The position numbers and the translations under genes are program-made. A stretch of DNA of 64,000 nt, taken from NCBI GenBank assembly GCA_016793865.1, contig JAEULJ010000007.1, positions 310,001-374,000 on the forward strand, in the 5' to 3' direction. Below the pieces are notes generated by a model. That model saw only the letters and a list, made by a program, of their open reading frames with translations, was not told where the DNA came from and ran no database searches. Below are positions 21,092-29,344 of the stretch, piece by piece (within the stretch, counting starts at the first letter, position 1; each line of letters opens with the position of its first letter). Source of the DNA: Altererythrobacter sp. Its GTDB lineage: Bacteria > Pseudomonadota > Alphaproteobacteria > Sphingomonadales > Sphingomonadaceae.

Positions 21092-21871
21092 TCAGACAGC
21101 GAATTGTTCGGCCACGATCCGCTCGTCCAGCGTATGGCCCGGATCGAACAGGAGCGTCAGGCGGCACCCGCTCGATACCCGCACCCGCACCTCGGCGACC
21201 TCGCGGACCTCCTTCTGGTCGGCCACGGCGGAAACGGGCCGCTTCTCGGGCTCCTTGACCGTCAGATCGATGGTGTAGCGATCCGGCAGGATCGCACCGC
21301 GCCAGCGGCGGGGGCGGAAGGGGCTGATCGGGGTCAGTGCCAGCAGGTTCGAATCGAGCGGCAGGATCGGCCCGCTCGCCGACAGGTTGTAGGCGGTGGA
21401 ACCCGCCGGCGTGGAAACCAGCACGCCGTCGCAGACAAGTTCCTCGATCCGCACGGTGTCGTTGACGGCGACGCGAATCTTGGCGGTCTGGCGGGTTTCG
21501 CGCAGCAGCGACACCTCGTTGATCGCGCAATGCATATGGCGCGCGCCATCTTGCGTCACCGCTTCCATCTCCAGCGGGTCGATCCAGTGCTCGCGCGATT
21601 TGCCGATCCGCGACAGGAGACGCTCCGGCGCCCGGTTGCGGTTCATCAGGAAGCCGACCGTCCCCAGGTTGACGCCGTAGACGGGCACGATCCGCCTGCT
21701 GTCGAGCATGGCGTGCAACGTGTGGAGCATGAAACCGTCGCCGCCCAGCACCACGGCGGCTTGCGCCTTATCGAGCGGGACCCAGTCGAACAGCTCGCGA
21801 AACTGCGCTTCGGCGGCGCGCGCCTTGTCGGTGTCGGACACCACCAGCGCAAGACGCTCAAACTCCGGCAT
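21092..21871 (-). CDS. nadK: NAD kinase
   Basis: 259-residue enzyme that phosphorylates NAD to NADP. The catalytic GGDG motif is in VVLGGDGFMLHTLH near residues 43-46, followed by GVNLGTVGFL, the NE/D motif INEVSLLRE and the SAYNL-type loop TPAGSTAYNLSASGPI. The length matches the short proteobacterial/alphaproteobacterial form. It is convergent with the NmrA-like gene and divergent from the EAL gene, whose proposed start is only about 20 bases away. Confidence 0.95.
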   Translation of the reverse strand: MPEFERLALVVSDTDKARAAEAQFRELFDWVPLDKAQAAVVLGGDGFMLHTLHAMLDSRRIVPVYGVNLGTVGFLMNRNRAPERLLSRIGKSREHWIDPLEMEAVTQDGARHMHCAINEVSLLRETRQTAKIRVAVNDTVRIEELVCDGVLVSTPAGSTAYNLSASGPILPLDSNLLALTPISPFRPRRWRGAILPDRYTIDLTVKEPEKRPVSAVADQKEVREVAEVRVRVSSGCRLTLLFDPGHTLDERIVAEQFAV

Positions 21872-21893
21872 TGCTCACCTGACCGCCATCGCT

Positions 21894-23342
21894 ATGACAC
21901 CGGTTAACAATCGCCGGTGTGGACAAGTCTATGGCCGGGGGCGAACTTTGGCAACGCGGCTGTCACCAGAGGTGCGGGACCGCTTGGGAGCTTCGATGAT
22001 CGCGCTCGAATTGGGAGCCGACGGGGACATGGACGACAAGCGCGACGCGCTGACCGGACTGCTGGATGCCGACCAGGCAAAGCGACGCATCGCGCGCTGG
22101 CTGGACGACTGGCGTGGCAACAGCGGCGGCGATCCCCTCCACGCCATGCTCATCGCGGTCGGTCGGATCGATACGGTCAACCTCGCCTATGGCGCCACCA
22201 CCGGAGATTCGGCGCTGGTGGAGATCGCACAGCGCGTGATGCACTTCGCCGATGACGAGTTCGAGACATCGGACTGGTTCGCCGCGCGGGTTTCGGGTGG
22301 GACATTCCTGCTGGTGGCGCGCGACCGCTGTAGCCGTGAACGGTGGCAATGGTTCGCCGAGGCGCTCGCCGATGCGATCGCCATGCCGATCACCATGCCC
22401 GAAACGCTGCCGCACGACGGTGGCCGGACAGTACGGCTGTGGCCGCGAGTCGCGCTCATGCGCGCGCTCGAGAGCGACGAGCCTGACGGCATTCTCGATC
22501 ATCTCGCCACCGCGCTCCACCAGGCCAAGGAGGAGCGGGGCCGCCGTGTCGCCTGGGTCTCGGGCGAACTGGCGCATCTCGGCGTTTCCAACCAGCAGCT
22601 CGAGGCGGACATGCTGGCCGCGATCGACCGGGGCGAGATCGAGATCGTGTTCCAGCCCCAGTATTCGACGCAGGGCGATCGGCTGATCGGCGCGGAGGCG
22701 CTGGCGCGCTGGCAGCACCCCCAGATCGGGCGGCTTGGCGCGAACACCCTGTTCACCCTGGCCGAGCGCACCGACCACGTCGCCCAGCTTTCGCGCCATA
22801 TCGCGGAGCGCGCGCTGGCGCTGGCGGCGCGCTGGCCGGGCGCCCTGACGCTGTCACTAAACGTCACCCCGGCCGATCTGGCGGCGGGCAGCTTCCCGAT
22901 CGAGTTCCTTTCCCTTGTCCGACGATCGGGCATTCCGCCGGACCGGATCATGATCGAGATCACGGAGCAGGTGCTGCTGGCCGATCTGGAGGAGGTTGCG
23001 CGCGCGCTCAGCCCGCTCAAGCGCGCCGGCGTCACCATCGCGCTGGATGATTTCGGATCGGGCTACAGCAATTTCCGCTATCTCAAGCTCTTGCCGATCG
23101 ACAAGATCAAGCTCGACCGCTCGATGGTCGAGGACATTGCCGAGGACGAGCGGGATCTCGCCGTCCTGCGCGCGATCACCGCGATGGCGCGGGCACTGGA
23201 TCTCAAGGTCGTGGCCGAAGGCGTGGAGGAGCAGGCACAGCTTCGCGTGCTGGCGGACGAGGGCGTGGAAAGCTGGCAGGGCTTCCTCAAATCGCTTCCG
23301 CTCGGCCACGAGGATTTCCTGGCCCTGGCCGGCCAGGGCTGA
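21894..23342 (+). CDS. Cyclic-di-GMP phosphodiesterase with degenerate GGDEF and intact EAL domain
   Basis: About 482 residues from ATG 21894; ATG 21996, with GGGAG upstream, is an alternative that trims 34 residues. The first half is GGDEF-like (RDALTGLLDAD; DTVNLAYGATTGDSALVEIA), but the signature is degenerate (RVSGGTFLLV), so cyclase activity is unlikely. The EAL half has all key elements: GAEALARWQHP, LNVTP, MIEITEQ, IALDDFGSGYSNF, IKLDRS, VVAEGVEE and WQGF, so c-di-GMP hydrolysis is expected. No membrane segment is seen; it is probably cytosolic. Its last 56 bases overlap the convergent mfd gene. Confidence 0.9.
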   Translation: MTPVNNRRCGQVYGRGRTLATRLSPEVRDRLGASMIALELGADGDMDDKRDALTGLLDADQAKRRIARWLDDWRGNSGGDPLHAMLIAVGRIDTVNLAYGATTGDSALVEIAQRVMHFADDEFETSDWFAARVSGGTFLLVARDRCSRERWQWFAEALADAIAMPITMPETLPHDGGRTVRLWPRVALMRALESDEPDGILDHLATALHQAKEERGRRVAWVSGELAHLGVSNQQLEADMLAAIDRGEIEIVFQPQYSTQGDRLIGAEALARWQHPQIGRLGANTLFTLAERTDHVAQLSRHIAERALALAARWPGALTLSLNVTPADLAAGSFPIEFLSLVRRSGIPPDRIMIEITEQVLLADLEEVARALSPLKRAGVTIALDDFGSGYSNFRYLKLLPIDKIKLDRSMVEDIAEDERDLAVLRAITAMARALDLKVVAEGVEEQAQLRVLADEGVESWQGFLKSLPLGHEDFLALAGQG

Positions 23343-26300
23343 GCTTCTCAGGGGCGCTGGAGCGCTCGCTGCGCGCCACGATGCCCGAAAGCCCCCTGGT
23401 GAGCTGGTAGAGGCCGTTGAGGCGGCTCTGCGGGTCGTTCCAGGCCCGCGCGATCACCAGCTTCATGTCGGGACGCAAGCGTGCGGTGCCCTTCAGACGC
23501 TCCACATAGGCGATCAGCCCCATCGGATCGGCGAATTCGTCGTTGTGGAAGCTGACCAGAGTGCCCGCTGCGCCGACGTCGATCTTGGCGATATTGGCCG
23601 CGATCGCCTGCTGCTTGATTTCCAGCAGCCTGACCAGATTGGCGGTGGAGGAAGGCAAGGCGCCGAAACGGTCGATCATCTCGGCCGCCAGCGCGTCCAG
23701 TTCGTCCTTGCCGTCGGCATCGTTGAGGCGGCGATAGAGCGCCATGCGGACCGCAAGATCGGGAACGTAGTCTTCCGGTATCATGATCGGGGCGTCCACG
23801 GTGATCTGCGGGCTGACGGCATCGCGCTTGGGCTCCAGCCCCAGTTCGCCCGCCTTGGCCGCCAGGATCGCATCCTCCAGCATGGCCTGGTAAAGCTCGA
23901 ACCCAACCTCGCGGATGTGGCCGGACTGCTCGTCTCCCAGCAGATTGCCTGCACCGCGTATGTCGAGATCGTGGCTGGCGAGCTGGAATCCCGCGCCCAG
24001 GCTGTCGAGATCCCCCAGCACCTTGAGACGCTTGTCGGCCACCTCGTTCAGCGCCGTGTCGGCGGGAGTGGTGAGATAGGCATAGGCGCGCAGCTTGCTG
24101 CGGCCCACGCGCCCGCGAAGCTGATAGAGCTGGGCAAGGCCGAAGCGGTCGGCGCGGTGGATGATGATGGTGTTGGCGCTGGGCAGGTCGAGCCCGCTCT
24201 CGACGATGGTGGTGGAGAGCAGCACGTCATACCTGCCGTCGTAGAAGGCGCTCATCTTCTCCTCGATTTCACCTGGCGACATCTGACCGTGCGCGGAAAC
24301 GGCCTTCACCTCGGGCACGGCGGTGTGCAGCCATTCCTCCAGCTCGGGCATGTCGGAGATGCGGGGGACGACGATGAAGCTCTGTCCACCGCGATGATGT
24401 TCGCGCAGCAGCGCCTCGCGCACCACCATCTCGTCCCATTCCATCACGTAGGTCCGCACGGCCAGCCGATCGACCGGCGGAGTCTGGATGGTGGAAAGCT
24501 CGCGCAGCCCGCTCATCGCCATCTGCAAGGTGCGCGGGATCGGGGTGGCGGTGAGGGTGAGCATATGGACATCGGCGCGCAGCTGCTTGAGTTTTTCCTT
24601 GTGGTTGACGCCGAACCGCTGCTCCTCGTCCACGACCACCAGGCCCAGATCCTTGAAGGCGGTCTGCTTCGAGAGGATGGCGTGAGTGCCGACGACGATA
24701 TCGACATCCCCGGTGGCGAGACCGTCGCGTGTCGCTTTCGCCTCTGCGGCGGGGACGAGCCGGCTCAACCTCCCAAGCTTAAGAGGAAACCCGGCGAAGC
24801 GATTGGAAAAGTTCTCGAAATGCTGGCGCGCAAGCAGGGTGGTAGGTGCCACCACCGCGACCTGCTTACCCTCCATCGCGGCCACGAAAGCCGCCCGCAG
24901 CGCCACCTCGGTCTTGCCGAACCCGACATCGCCGCAGACAAGTCGGTCCATCGGCCTGCCGCTTTCGAGGTCCGCCAGAACATCGGCTATCGCGCGGTCC
25001 TGGTCGTCGGTCTCCTCCCATGGGAAGCGGTCGGCGAACTGGGCGTATGGGCCATCCTCCGCCGCCAGCACGGGCGCCCTGCGGAGCGCCCTGGCGGCGG
25101 CGGTCTTGAGCAGTTCATTGGCGATCTCGCGGATGCGTTCGCGCATCTTCGCCCGCCGCCGCTGCCACGCCTCGCCGCCCAGCCGGTCGAGCGCGACCGC
25201 GTGTTCGGACGAGCCATAGCGGCTGAGCACGTCGATGTTCTCGACCGGGATGAACAGCTTGTCGCCCCCGGCATACTCCAGCATCACGCAATCATGCGCG
25301 CTCTTTCCGACCTTGATCGGCTCGAGCCCGAGATAGCGGCCGATGCCGTGTTCCGCATGGACCACCAGATCGCCGCGATTGAGCGCGCTCAGCTCGGCCA
25401 GGAATGCATCGGCGTCGCGCCGCTTCTTGCGGCGCCGAACAAGCCGGTCACCGAGAATGTCCTGCTCTGTCAGCAGTTCCAGTTCTTCGTTGGCGAAGCT
25501 GGCCTCGATGGGCAGGACCAGCGCGGTGGGCTTGCCCCCCGCCGATTTGCCGAGCGCCTCCTGCCAGCTTTCCGCCAGTTGCACGCCGACGCTCGCTTCC
25601 TCGAGAATCGAGACGATGCGCGCGCGGCTGCCGGCGGAGTAGGCGGCGAGCAACGGGCGCTTGCCGGCCTTGCCCAGCGCCTTGAGATGGCTTGCCAGCA
25701 CGGGATAGACACTTTCGCCTCGCGCGCGCTCGGGGGCGAAATCGCGCCCCGAGCGGAAACCGAAGTCGATCACCGCCTCGCTCGCTGGCTCCGGGAAATG
25801 GGTGGCGCGATGGACCGGCCAGCGGCCGAGCGCGGCCGAGAGTTCCTCGCCCGAGAGGTAGAGCGCATCGGGCGCGAGAGGGCGATAGCTGCCCTTCGCC
25901 TGCCCCGCGGTGCCGCGACGCTGCTCGAAGTAGTCGGCCACATCCGCCAGCCGTTCGTCGCCCGCCGCCAGCGCGCCCGCGTCGATCACCGCGACGTCGC
26001 ACTTGCCCAGGTAGTCGAACAGGGTAGCCAGCTTGTCCTCGAATAGCGGCAGCCAGTGTTCCATCCCTGCGAGGCGGCGGCCTTCGCTAACCGCCTCGTA
26101 TAGCGGGTCCTGCGTGGCCGCGGCGCCGAAGTTCTCGCGATAGCGCAGGCGGAAGCGCTTGATGCTGTCCTCGTCGAGCAGAGCCTCGCTGGCGGGGAGC
26201 AGCAGATGGCTCGCCAGGGTGCCGGTGCTGATCTGGGTGGAGGGATCGAAGGTGCGCAGGCTCTCGAGCTCGTCGCCGAAGAAATCGAGCCGCAACCCCT

Positions 26301-26832
26301 GGCCAAGTCCGCTCGGAAAGATATCGACGATCGACCCCCGGATCGCGAATTCGCCGGCGTCGATCACCGTGTCGGTCCGGCCGTAGCCCTGCCGCCGCAA
26401 CAGCGCGGCGAGGCTGTCCATCCCGATCTCCATGCCGGGGCGGAACTCGCGCACCGTCTCGCGCACCCGGAACGGGGTCAGGACCCGCTGCGTCAGCGCG
26501 TTGATGGTGGTGACCAGAAGTTGCGGGCCACCGGGGTTCTGCTGGAGCCGGTGCAGCGCCGCGAGCCGCCGGGCGCTGACCGCCAGTGCCGGGCTCGCGC
26601 GATCGTAGGGCAGCGAATCCCAGGCCGGAAACTCGATCACCTCCACCTCGGGCGCGAAGTAATGCGCCGCGTCGGTCACACTGCGCATGGCCGCATCGTC
26701 GGGCGCGATGAACACCGCGCGCCCCTTCGCGGCCCGGGCCAGATCGGCCATCACCAGCGGCTGCGCGCCGCGTGCGACCGATGAGAGGGTGAGCGGCCTA
26801 TCCGCCTTCAGGATGTGGGTGAGATCGGGCAT
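23287..26832 (-). CDS. mfd: Transcription-repair coupling factor
   Basis: 1,181-residue DNA translocase that removes stalled RNA polymerase at lesions and recruits UvrA. The N-terminal UvrB-like region is followed by the CarD-like RNA-polymerase interaction domain (VVHAEHGIGRYLGL), then the SF2 motor with GDVGFGKTEVALRAAF, VDEEQRFGV, TATPIPRTLQMAMSGLR and QLRGRVGRSK. The C-terminal D7 region ends in a Pro/Arg-rich tail. The length is normal. The start is ATG 26832. The 3' end overlaps the EAL gene on the other strand. Confidence 0.97.
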   Translation of the reverse strand: MPDLTHILKADRPLTLSSVARGAQPLVMADLARAAKGRAVFIAPDDAAMRSVTDAAHYFAPEVEVIEFPAWDSLPYDRASPALAVSARRLAALHRLQQNPGGPQLLVTTINALTQRVLTPFRVRETVREFRPGMEIGMDSLAALLRRQGYGRTDTVIDAGEFAIRGSIVDIFPSGLGQGLRLDFFGDELESLRTFDPSTQISTGTLASHLLLPASEALLDEDSIKRFRLRYRENFGAAATQDPLYEAVSEGRRLAGMEHWLPLFEDKLATLFDYLGKCDVAVIDAGALAAGDERLADVADYFEQRRGTAGQAKGSYRPLAPDALYLSGEELSAALGRWPVHRATHFPEPASEAVIDFGFRSGRDFAPERARGESVYPVLASHLKALGKAGKRPLLAAYSAGSRARIVSILEEASVGVQLAESWQEALGKSAGGKPTALVLPIEASFANEELELLTEQDILGDRLVRRRKKRRDADAFLAELSALNRGDLVVHAEHGIGRYLGLEPIKVGKSAHDCVMLEYAGGDKLFIPVENIDVLSRYGSSEHAVALDRLGGEAWQRRRAKMRERIREIANELLKTAAARALRRAPVLAAEDGPYAQFADRFPWEETDDQDRAIADVLADLESGRPMDRLVCGDVGFGKTEVALRAAFVAAMEGKQVAVVAPTTLLARQHFENFSNRFAGFPLKLGRLSRLVPAAEAKATRDGLATGDVDIVVGTHAILSKQTAFKDLGLVVVDEEQRFGVNHKEKLKQLRADVHMLTLTATPIPRTLQMAMSGLRELSTIQTPPVDRLAVRTYVMEWDEMVVREALLREHHRGGQSFIVVPRISDMPELEEWLHTAVPEVKAVSAHGQMSPGEIEEKMSAFYDGRYDVLLSTTIVESGLDLPSANTIIIHRADRFGLAQLYQLRGRVGRSKLRAYAYLTTPADTALNEVADKRLKVLGDLDSLGAGFQLASHDLDIRGAGNLLGDEQSGHIREVGFELYQAMLEDAILAAKAGELGLEPKRDAVSPQITVDAPIMIPEDYVPDLAVRMALYRRLNDADGKDELDALAAEMIDRFGALPSSTANLVRLLEIKQQAIAANIAKIDVGAAGTLVSFHNDEFADPMGLIAYVERLKGTARLRPDMKLVIARAWNDPQSRLNGLYQLTRGLSGIVARSERSSAPEKLSPGRPGPGNPRGRAEAI

Positions 26833-26863
26833 TTATCAGTCCTGTCGGCATTGCGGGCACGCG

Positions 26864-26891
26864 CAAAAGCCCGCCCGAGCGTTCGGGCGGG
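26864..26891 (-). terminator. Rho-independent terminator between sdhE and mfd
   Basis: A GC-rich stem (CCCGCCCGA / TCGGGCGGG, 4-nt loop) is followed on the minus strand by CTTTTGCG. It sits after sdhE and before mfd in the direction of transcription, so it probably ends the sdhE transcript. Confidence 0.6.
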
Positions 26892-26956
26892 TCATCGCGA
26901 TGGCCTTTTAGGGCGATGGCCATTTAGGCTGCCCGTTGGGCAAGGCAAGCGGGCGG

Positions 26957-27226
26957 TCAGATACTAACGTAATCGAGCTTCTGCATCGCAAGGATCTGCT
27001 CTCCGGCGAAGCGCTCCGGCACCTCGGCGGTGCCCAGCGCCCAGGCCATCAAGTCAACATCGTCCTCTTCGATCAGCGACTCGAACCAGGCGAGTTCCGG
27101 CTCCCGCCATCGCGCATGATAGCGGTCGAAGAAGCCGCCGATCATGTAATCGGCCTCGCGGGTTCCACGGTGCCACGCGCGAAAGCGGCAGCGGGCGAGG
27201 CGGATGGCACGGTCGGACGGCGGCAT
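26957..27226 (-). CDS. sdhE: Succinate dehydrogenase assembly factor SdhE
   Basis: 89-residue protein of the YgfY/CptB family that promotes covalent FAD attachment to SdhA. The hallmark RGxxE appears in AWHRGTREADYMIGGF near residues 18-33, and the helical remainder (WFESLIEEDDVDLMAW) fits the five-helix fold. It is divergent from recG across 45 bases, an arrangement seen in related bacteria, and is followed by a hairpin terminator. Confidence 0.93.
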   Translation of the reverse strand: MPPSDRAIRLARCRFRAWHRGTREADYMIGGFFDRYHARWREPELAWFESLIEEDDVDLMAWALGTAEVPERFAGEQILAMQKLDYVSI

Positions 27227-27271
27227 GGCTGGCCCCTAGCGAAGGCCGCCGGCTTGGTCCATGCATCCACC

Positions 27272-29344
27272 ATGCGCCCCGAGGCACTCAATCCGCTGTT
27301 CGCCGAGGTCGAGACGCTCGAAGGCGTGGGGCCGAAGCTGAAGAAGCCGCTTACCCGGCTCAGGCTGGAGCGGATCAGGGATGTCGCCTTCCACCTGCCG
27401 GAACGCTTCGTATCACGTCGCCCGGTGGCGAATATCGACGAGGCGGGGGAGGGCGAGCAGATCGTTATCGCCCTTACCGCGGTGGAACACCGGGCGAGCC
27501 GCAGCAGCCGCGGGCCCTATCGCGTGCTGGCGCGGGACGATGCGGGCAATGTCATAGCTCTCACCTATTTCGGGCGCGCGTCCTACACCGCCAGGAAACA
27601 GCTTCCGGTTGGGGAGAAGCGCTGGGTCGCGGGCCGGCTGGAGCGTTATGGCGACATGCTCCAGATCGTCCATCCCGATCATGTCCTGGAGGATGGAGGG
27701 GCAAGCCTGGGGCATCTTACCGAGCCGGTCTATCGCCTGTCGGAAGGGCTGACCCAGCCGCTGTTGGCAAAGCTGGTGGCGCAGGCGCTGGAGCGCACGC
27801 CCGATCTACCGGAATGGATCGACCCGGCCGAGGTCGTTCGCGAACGCTGGCCGGACTGGCGCGACGCGTTGCACCTGGCCCATCGCGGCGAACATCCGGC
27901 AGCGCGTGACCGGCTGGCCTATGACGAGATGCTGGCCAACAGCCTGGCGCTGATGCTGGTGCGCGCCGATAACCGGGCGCGCAGGGGCACCCCGCTCACC
28001 GGCGATGGCCGATTGCGCGCAAAGCTGGCCCTGCCGTTCCCGCTGACGGGCGCGCAGCAACGCTCGATTGCAGAGATCGAAGGCGATCTGGCGCAGGCCA
28101 CGCCGATGCTCCGGCTGCTGCAAGGCGATGTGGGTGCGGGCAAGACGGTCGTCGCGCTGGAGGCCATGCTCATCGCCGCCGAGGCCGGGGCGCAGGCGGC
28201 GCTGCTGGCCCCGACCGAAATCCTCGCACGGCAGCACTTCGAGACGCTGCGGCGGATGGCCGCGCCCACCGGCGCGCGGGTTGAAATCCTTACCGGCCGC
28301 GGTTCTTCGCGTTCCGGGGGCAAGGTGCGGGAGGCGACGCTGATGGGCCTCGTCGACGGCAGCGTGGACATTCTGGTCGGGACTCACGCGATCTTTCAGG
28401 AGCAGGTCGCCTATCGCAACCTCGCGCTCGTGGTGATCGACGAGCAGCACCGCTTCGGCGTGTCGCAGCGGCTGATGCTGGCGGGCAAGGGGAAGCGCGC
28501 GCCGCACGTACTGGCGATGACCGCCACGCCGATCCCGCGCACGCTCCAACTGGCGGACTATGGCGAGCTGGACGTCAGCAAGCTCGACGAGATGCCCCCC
28601 GGGCGGCAACCGATCGATACCCGCGTGGTGGGGATCGAGCGGATGGAGGACGTGATCGCCGGCGTCGCGCGGCATCTCGAAGGCGGCCAGCAGGCCTATT
28701 GGGTATGCCCGATGGTGCGCGAGAGCGAGGAGGGCGACACGGCGGCGGCGGAGGCGCGCTTCGCGGCGCTGCGTGAGCGCTTCGGCGACAGGGTCGTGCT
28801 CGTCCACGGCCAGCTTGCGCCCGAGGCCAAGGATGCGGCGATGGAGCGTTTCGCCAGCGGCCATGCCAAGCTGCTGGTCGCCACCACCGTGATCGAGGTC
28901 GGCGTGGACGTGCCTGCCGCCACGCTGATGGTGATCGAGCAGGCGGAGCGCTTCGGTCTCGCGCAGCTTCATCAGCTACGGGGAAGGGTAGGGCGAGGGG
29001 CCGAGAAGTCGGCCTGCCTCCTGCTTCGGTCTGACGTGTTAAGCGAGGTCGCGCGCGATCGGCTGAAGCTGATGCGCGAGACGCAGGACGGCTTCCGCCT
29101 CGCCGAAGAGGACTTGCGTCTGCGTGGCGGCGGCGAACTCCTCGGTACGCGCCAGTCGGGCGAGACCCTGTTCAGAATTGCCAATCTGGAGCAGATCGCC
29201 CGCCTGCTGCCGACCGCGCACGACGATGCGCGACTGCTCATGGAGCATGGCGGCGGTCTGGAGGGTCCAAGGGGCGAGGCAGTCCGGCTTCTTCTCTATC
29301 TGTTCGAGCGCGATGCCGGCGTGCGGACGCTGCGCGGGGGCTAG
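27272..29344 (+). CDS. recG: ATP-dependent DNA helicase RecG
   Basis: 690-residue branched-DNA helicase that remodels stalled replication forks. The N-terminal wedge/OB region (LEGVGPKLKKPLTRL; RYGDMLQIVHPDHV) is followed by motor motifs GDVGAGKTVVALEA near residue 285, VIDEQHRFGVSQR, TATPIPRTL, ATTVIEVGVDVP and QLRGRVGRG. ATG 27272 places the conserved LNPLFAEVETLEGVG at the N-terminus; longer frames are shadows of the intergenic region. The stop overlaps the stop of the convergent surface-protein gene. Confidence 0.97.
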   Translation: MRPEALNPLFAEVETLEGVGPKLKKPLTRLRLERIRDVAFHLPERFVSRRPVANIDEAGEGEQIVIALTAVEHRASRSSRGPYRVLARDDAGNVIALTYFGRASYTARKQLPVGEKRWVAGRLERYGDMLQIVHPDHVLEDGGASLGHLTEPVYRLSEGLTQPLLAKLVAQALERTPDLPEWIDPAEVVRERWPDWRDALHLAHRGEHPAARDRLAYDEMLANSLALMLVRADNRARRGTPLTGDGRLRAKLALPFPLTGAQQRSIAEIEGDLAQATPMLRLLQGDVGAGKTVVALEAMLIAAEAGAQAALLAPTEILARQHFETLRRMAAPTGARVEILTGRGSSRSGGKVREATLMGLVDGSVDILVGTHAIFQEQVAYRNLALVVIDEQHRFGVSQRLMLAGKGKRAPHVLAMTATPIPRTLQLADYGELDVSKLDEMPPGRQPIDTRVVGIERMEDVIAGVARHLEGGQQAYWVCPMVRESEEGDTAAAEARFAALRERFGDRVVLVHGQLAPEAKDAAMERFASGHAKLLVATTVIEVGVDVPAATLMVIEQAERFGLAQLHQLRGRVGRGAEKSACLLLRSDVLSEVARDRLKLMRETQDGFRLAEEDLRLRGGGELLGTRQSGETLFRIANLEQIARLLPTAHDDARLLMEHGGGLEGPRGEAVRLLLYLFERDAGVRTLRGG

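Noticed and set aside
23287-26046. A plus-strand open frame of about 1,000 codons opposite mfd
   Set aside because: It is the antisense shadow of the highly conserved mfd gene; its translation has no motifs.
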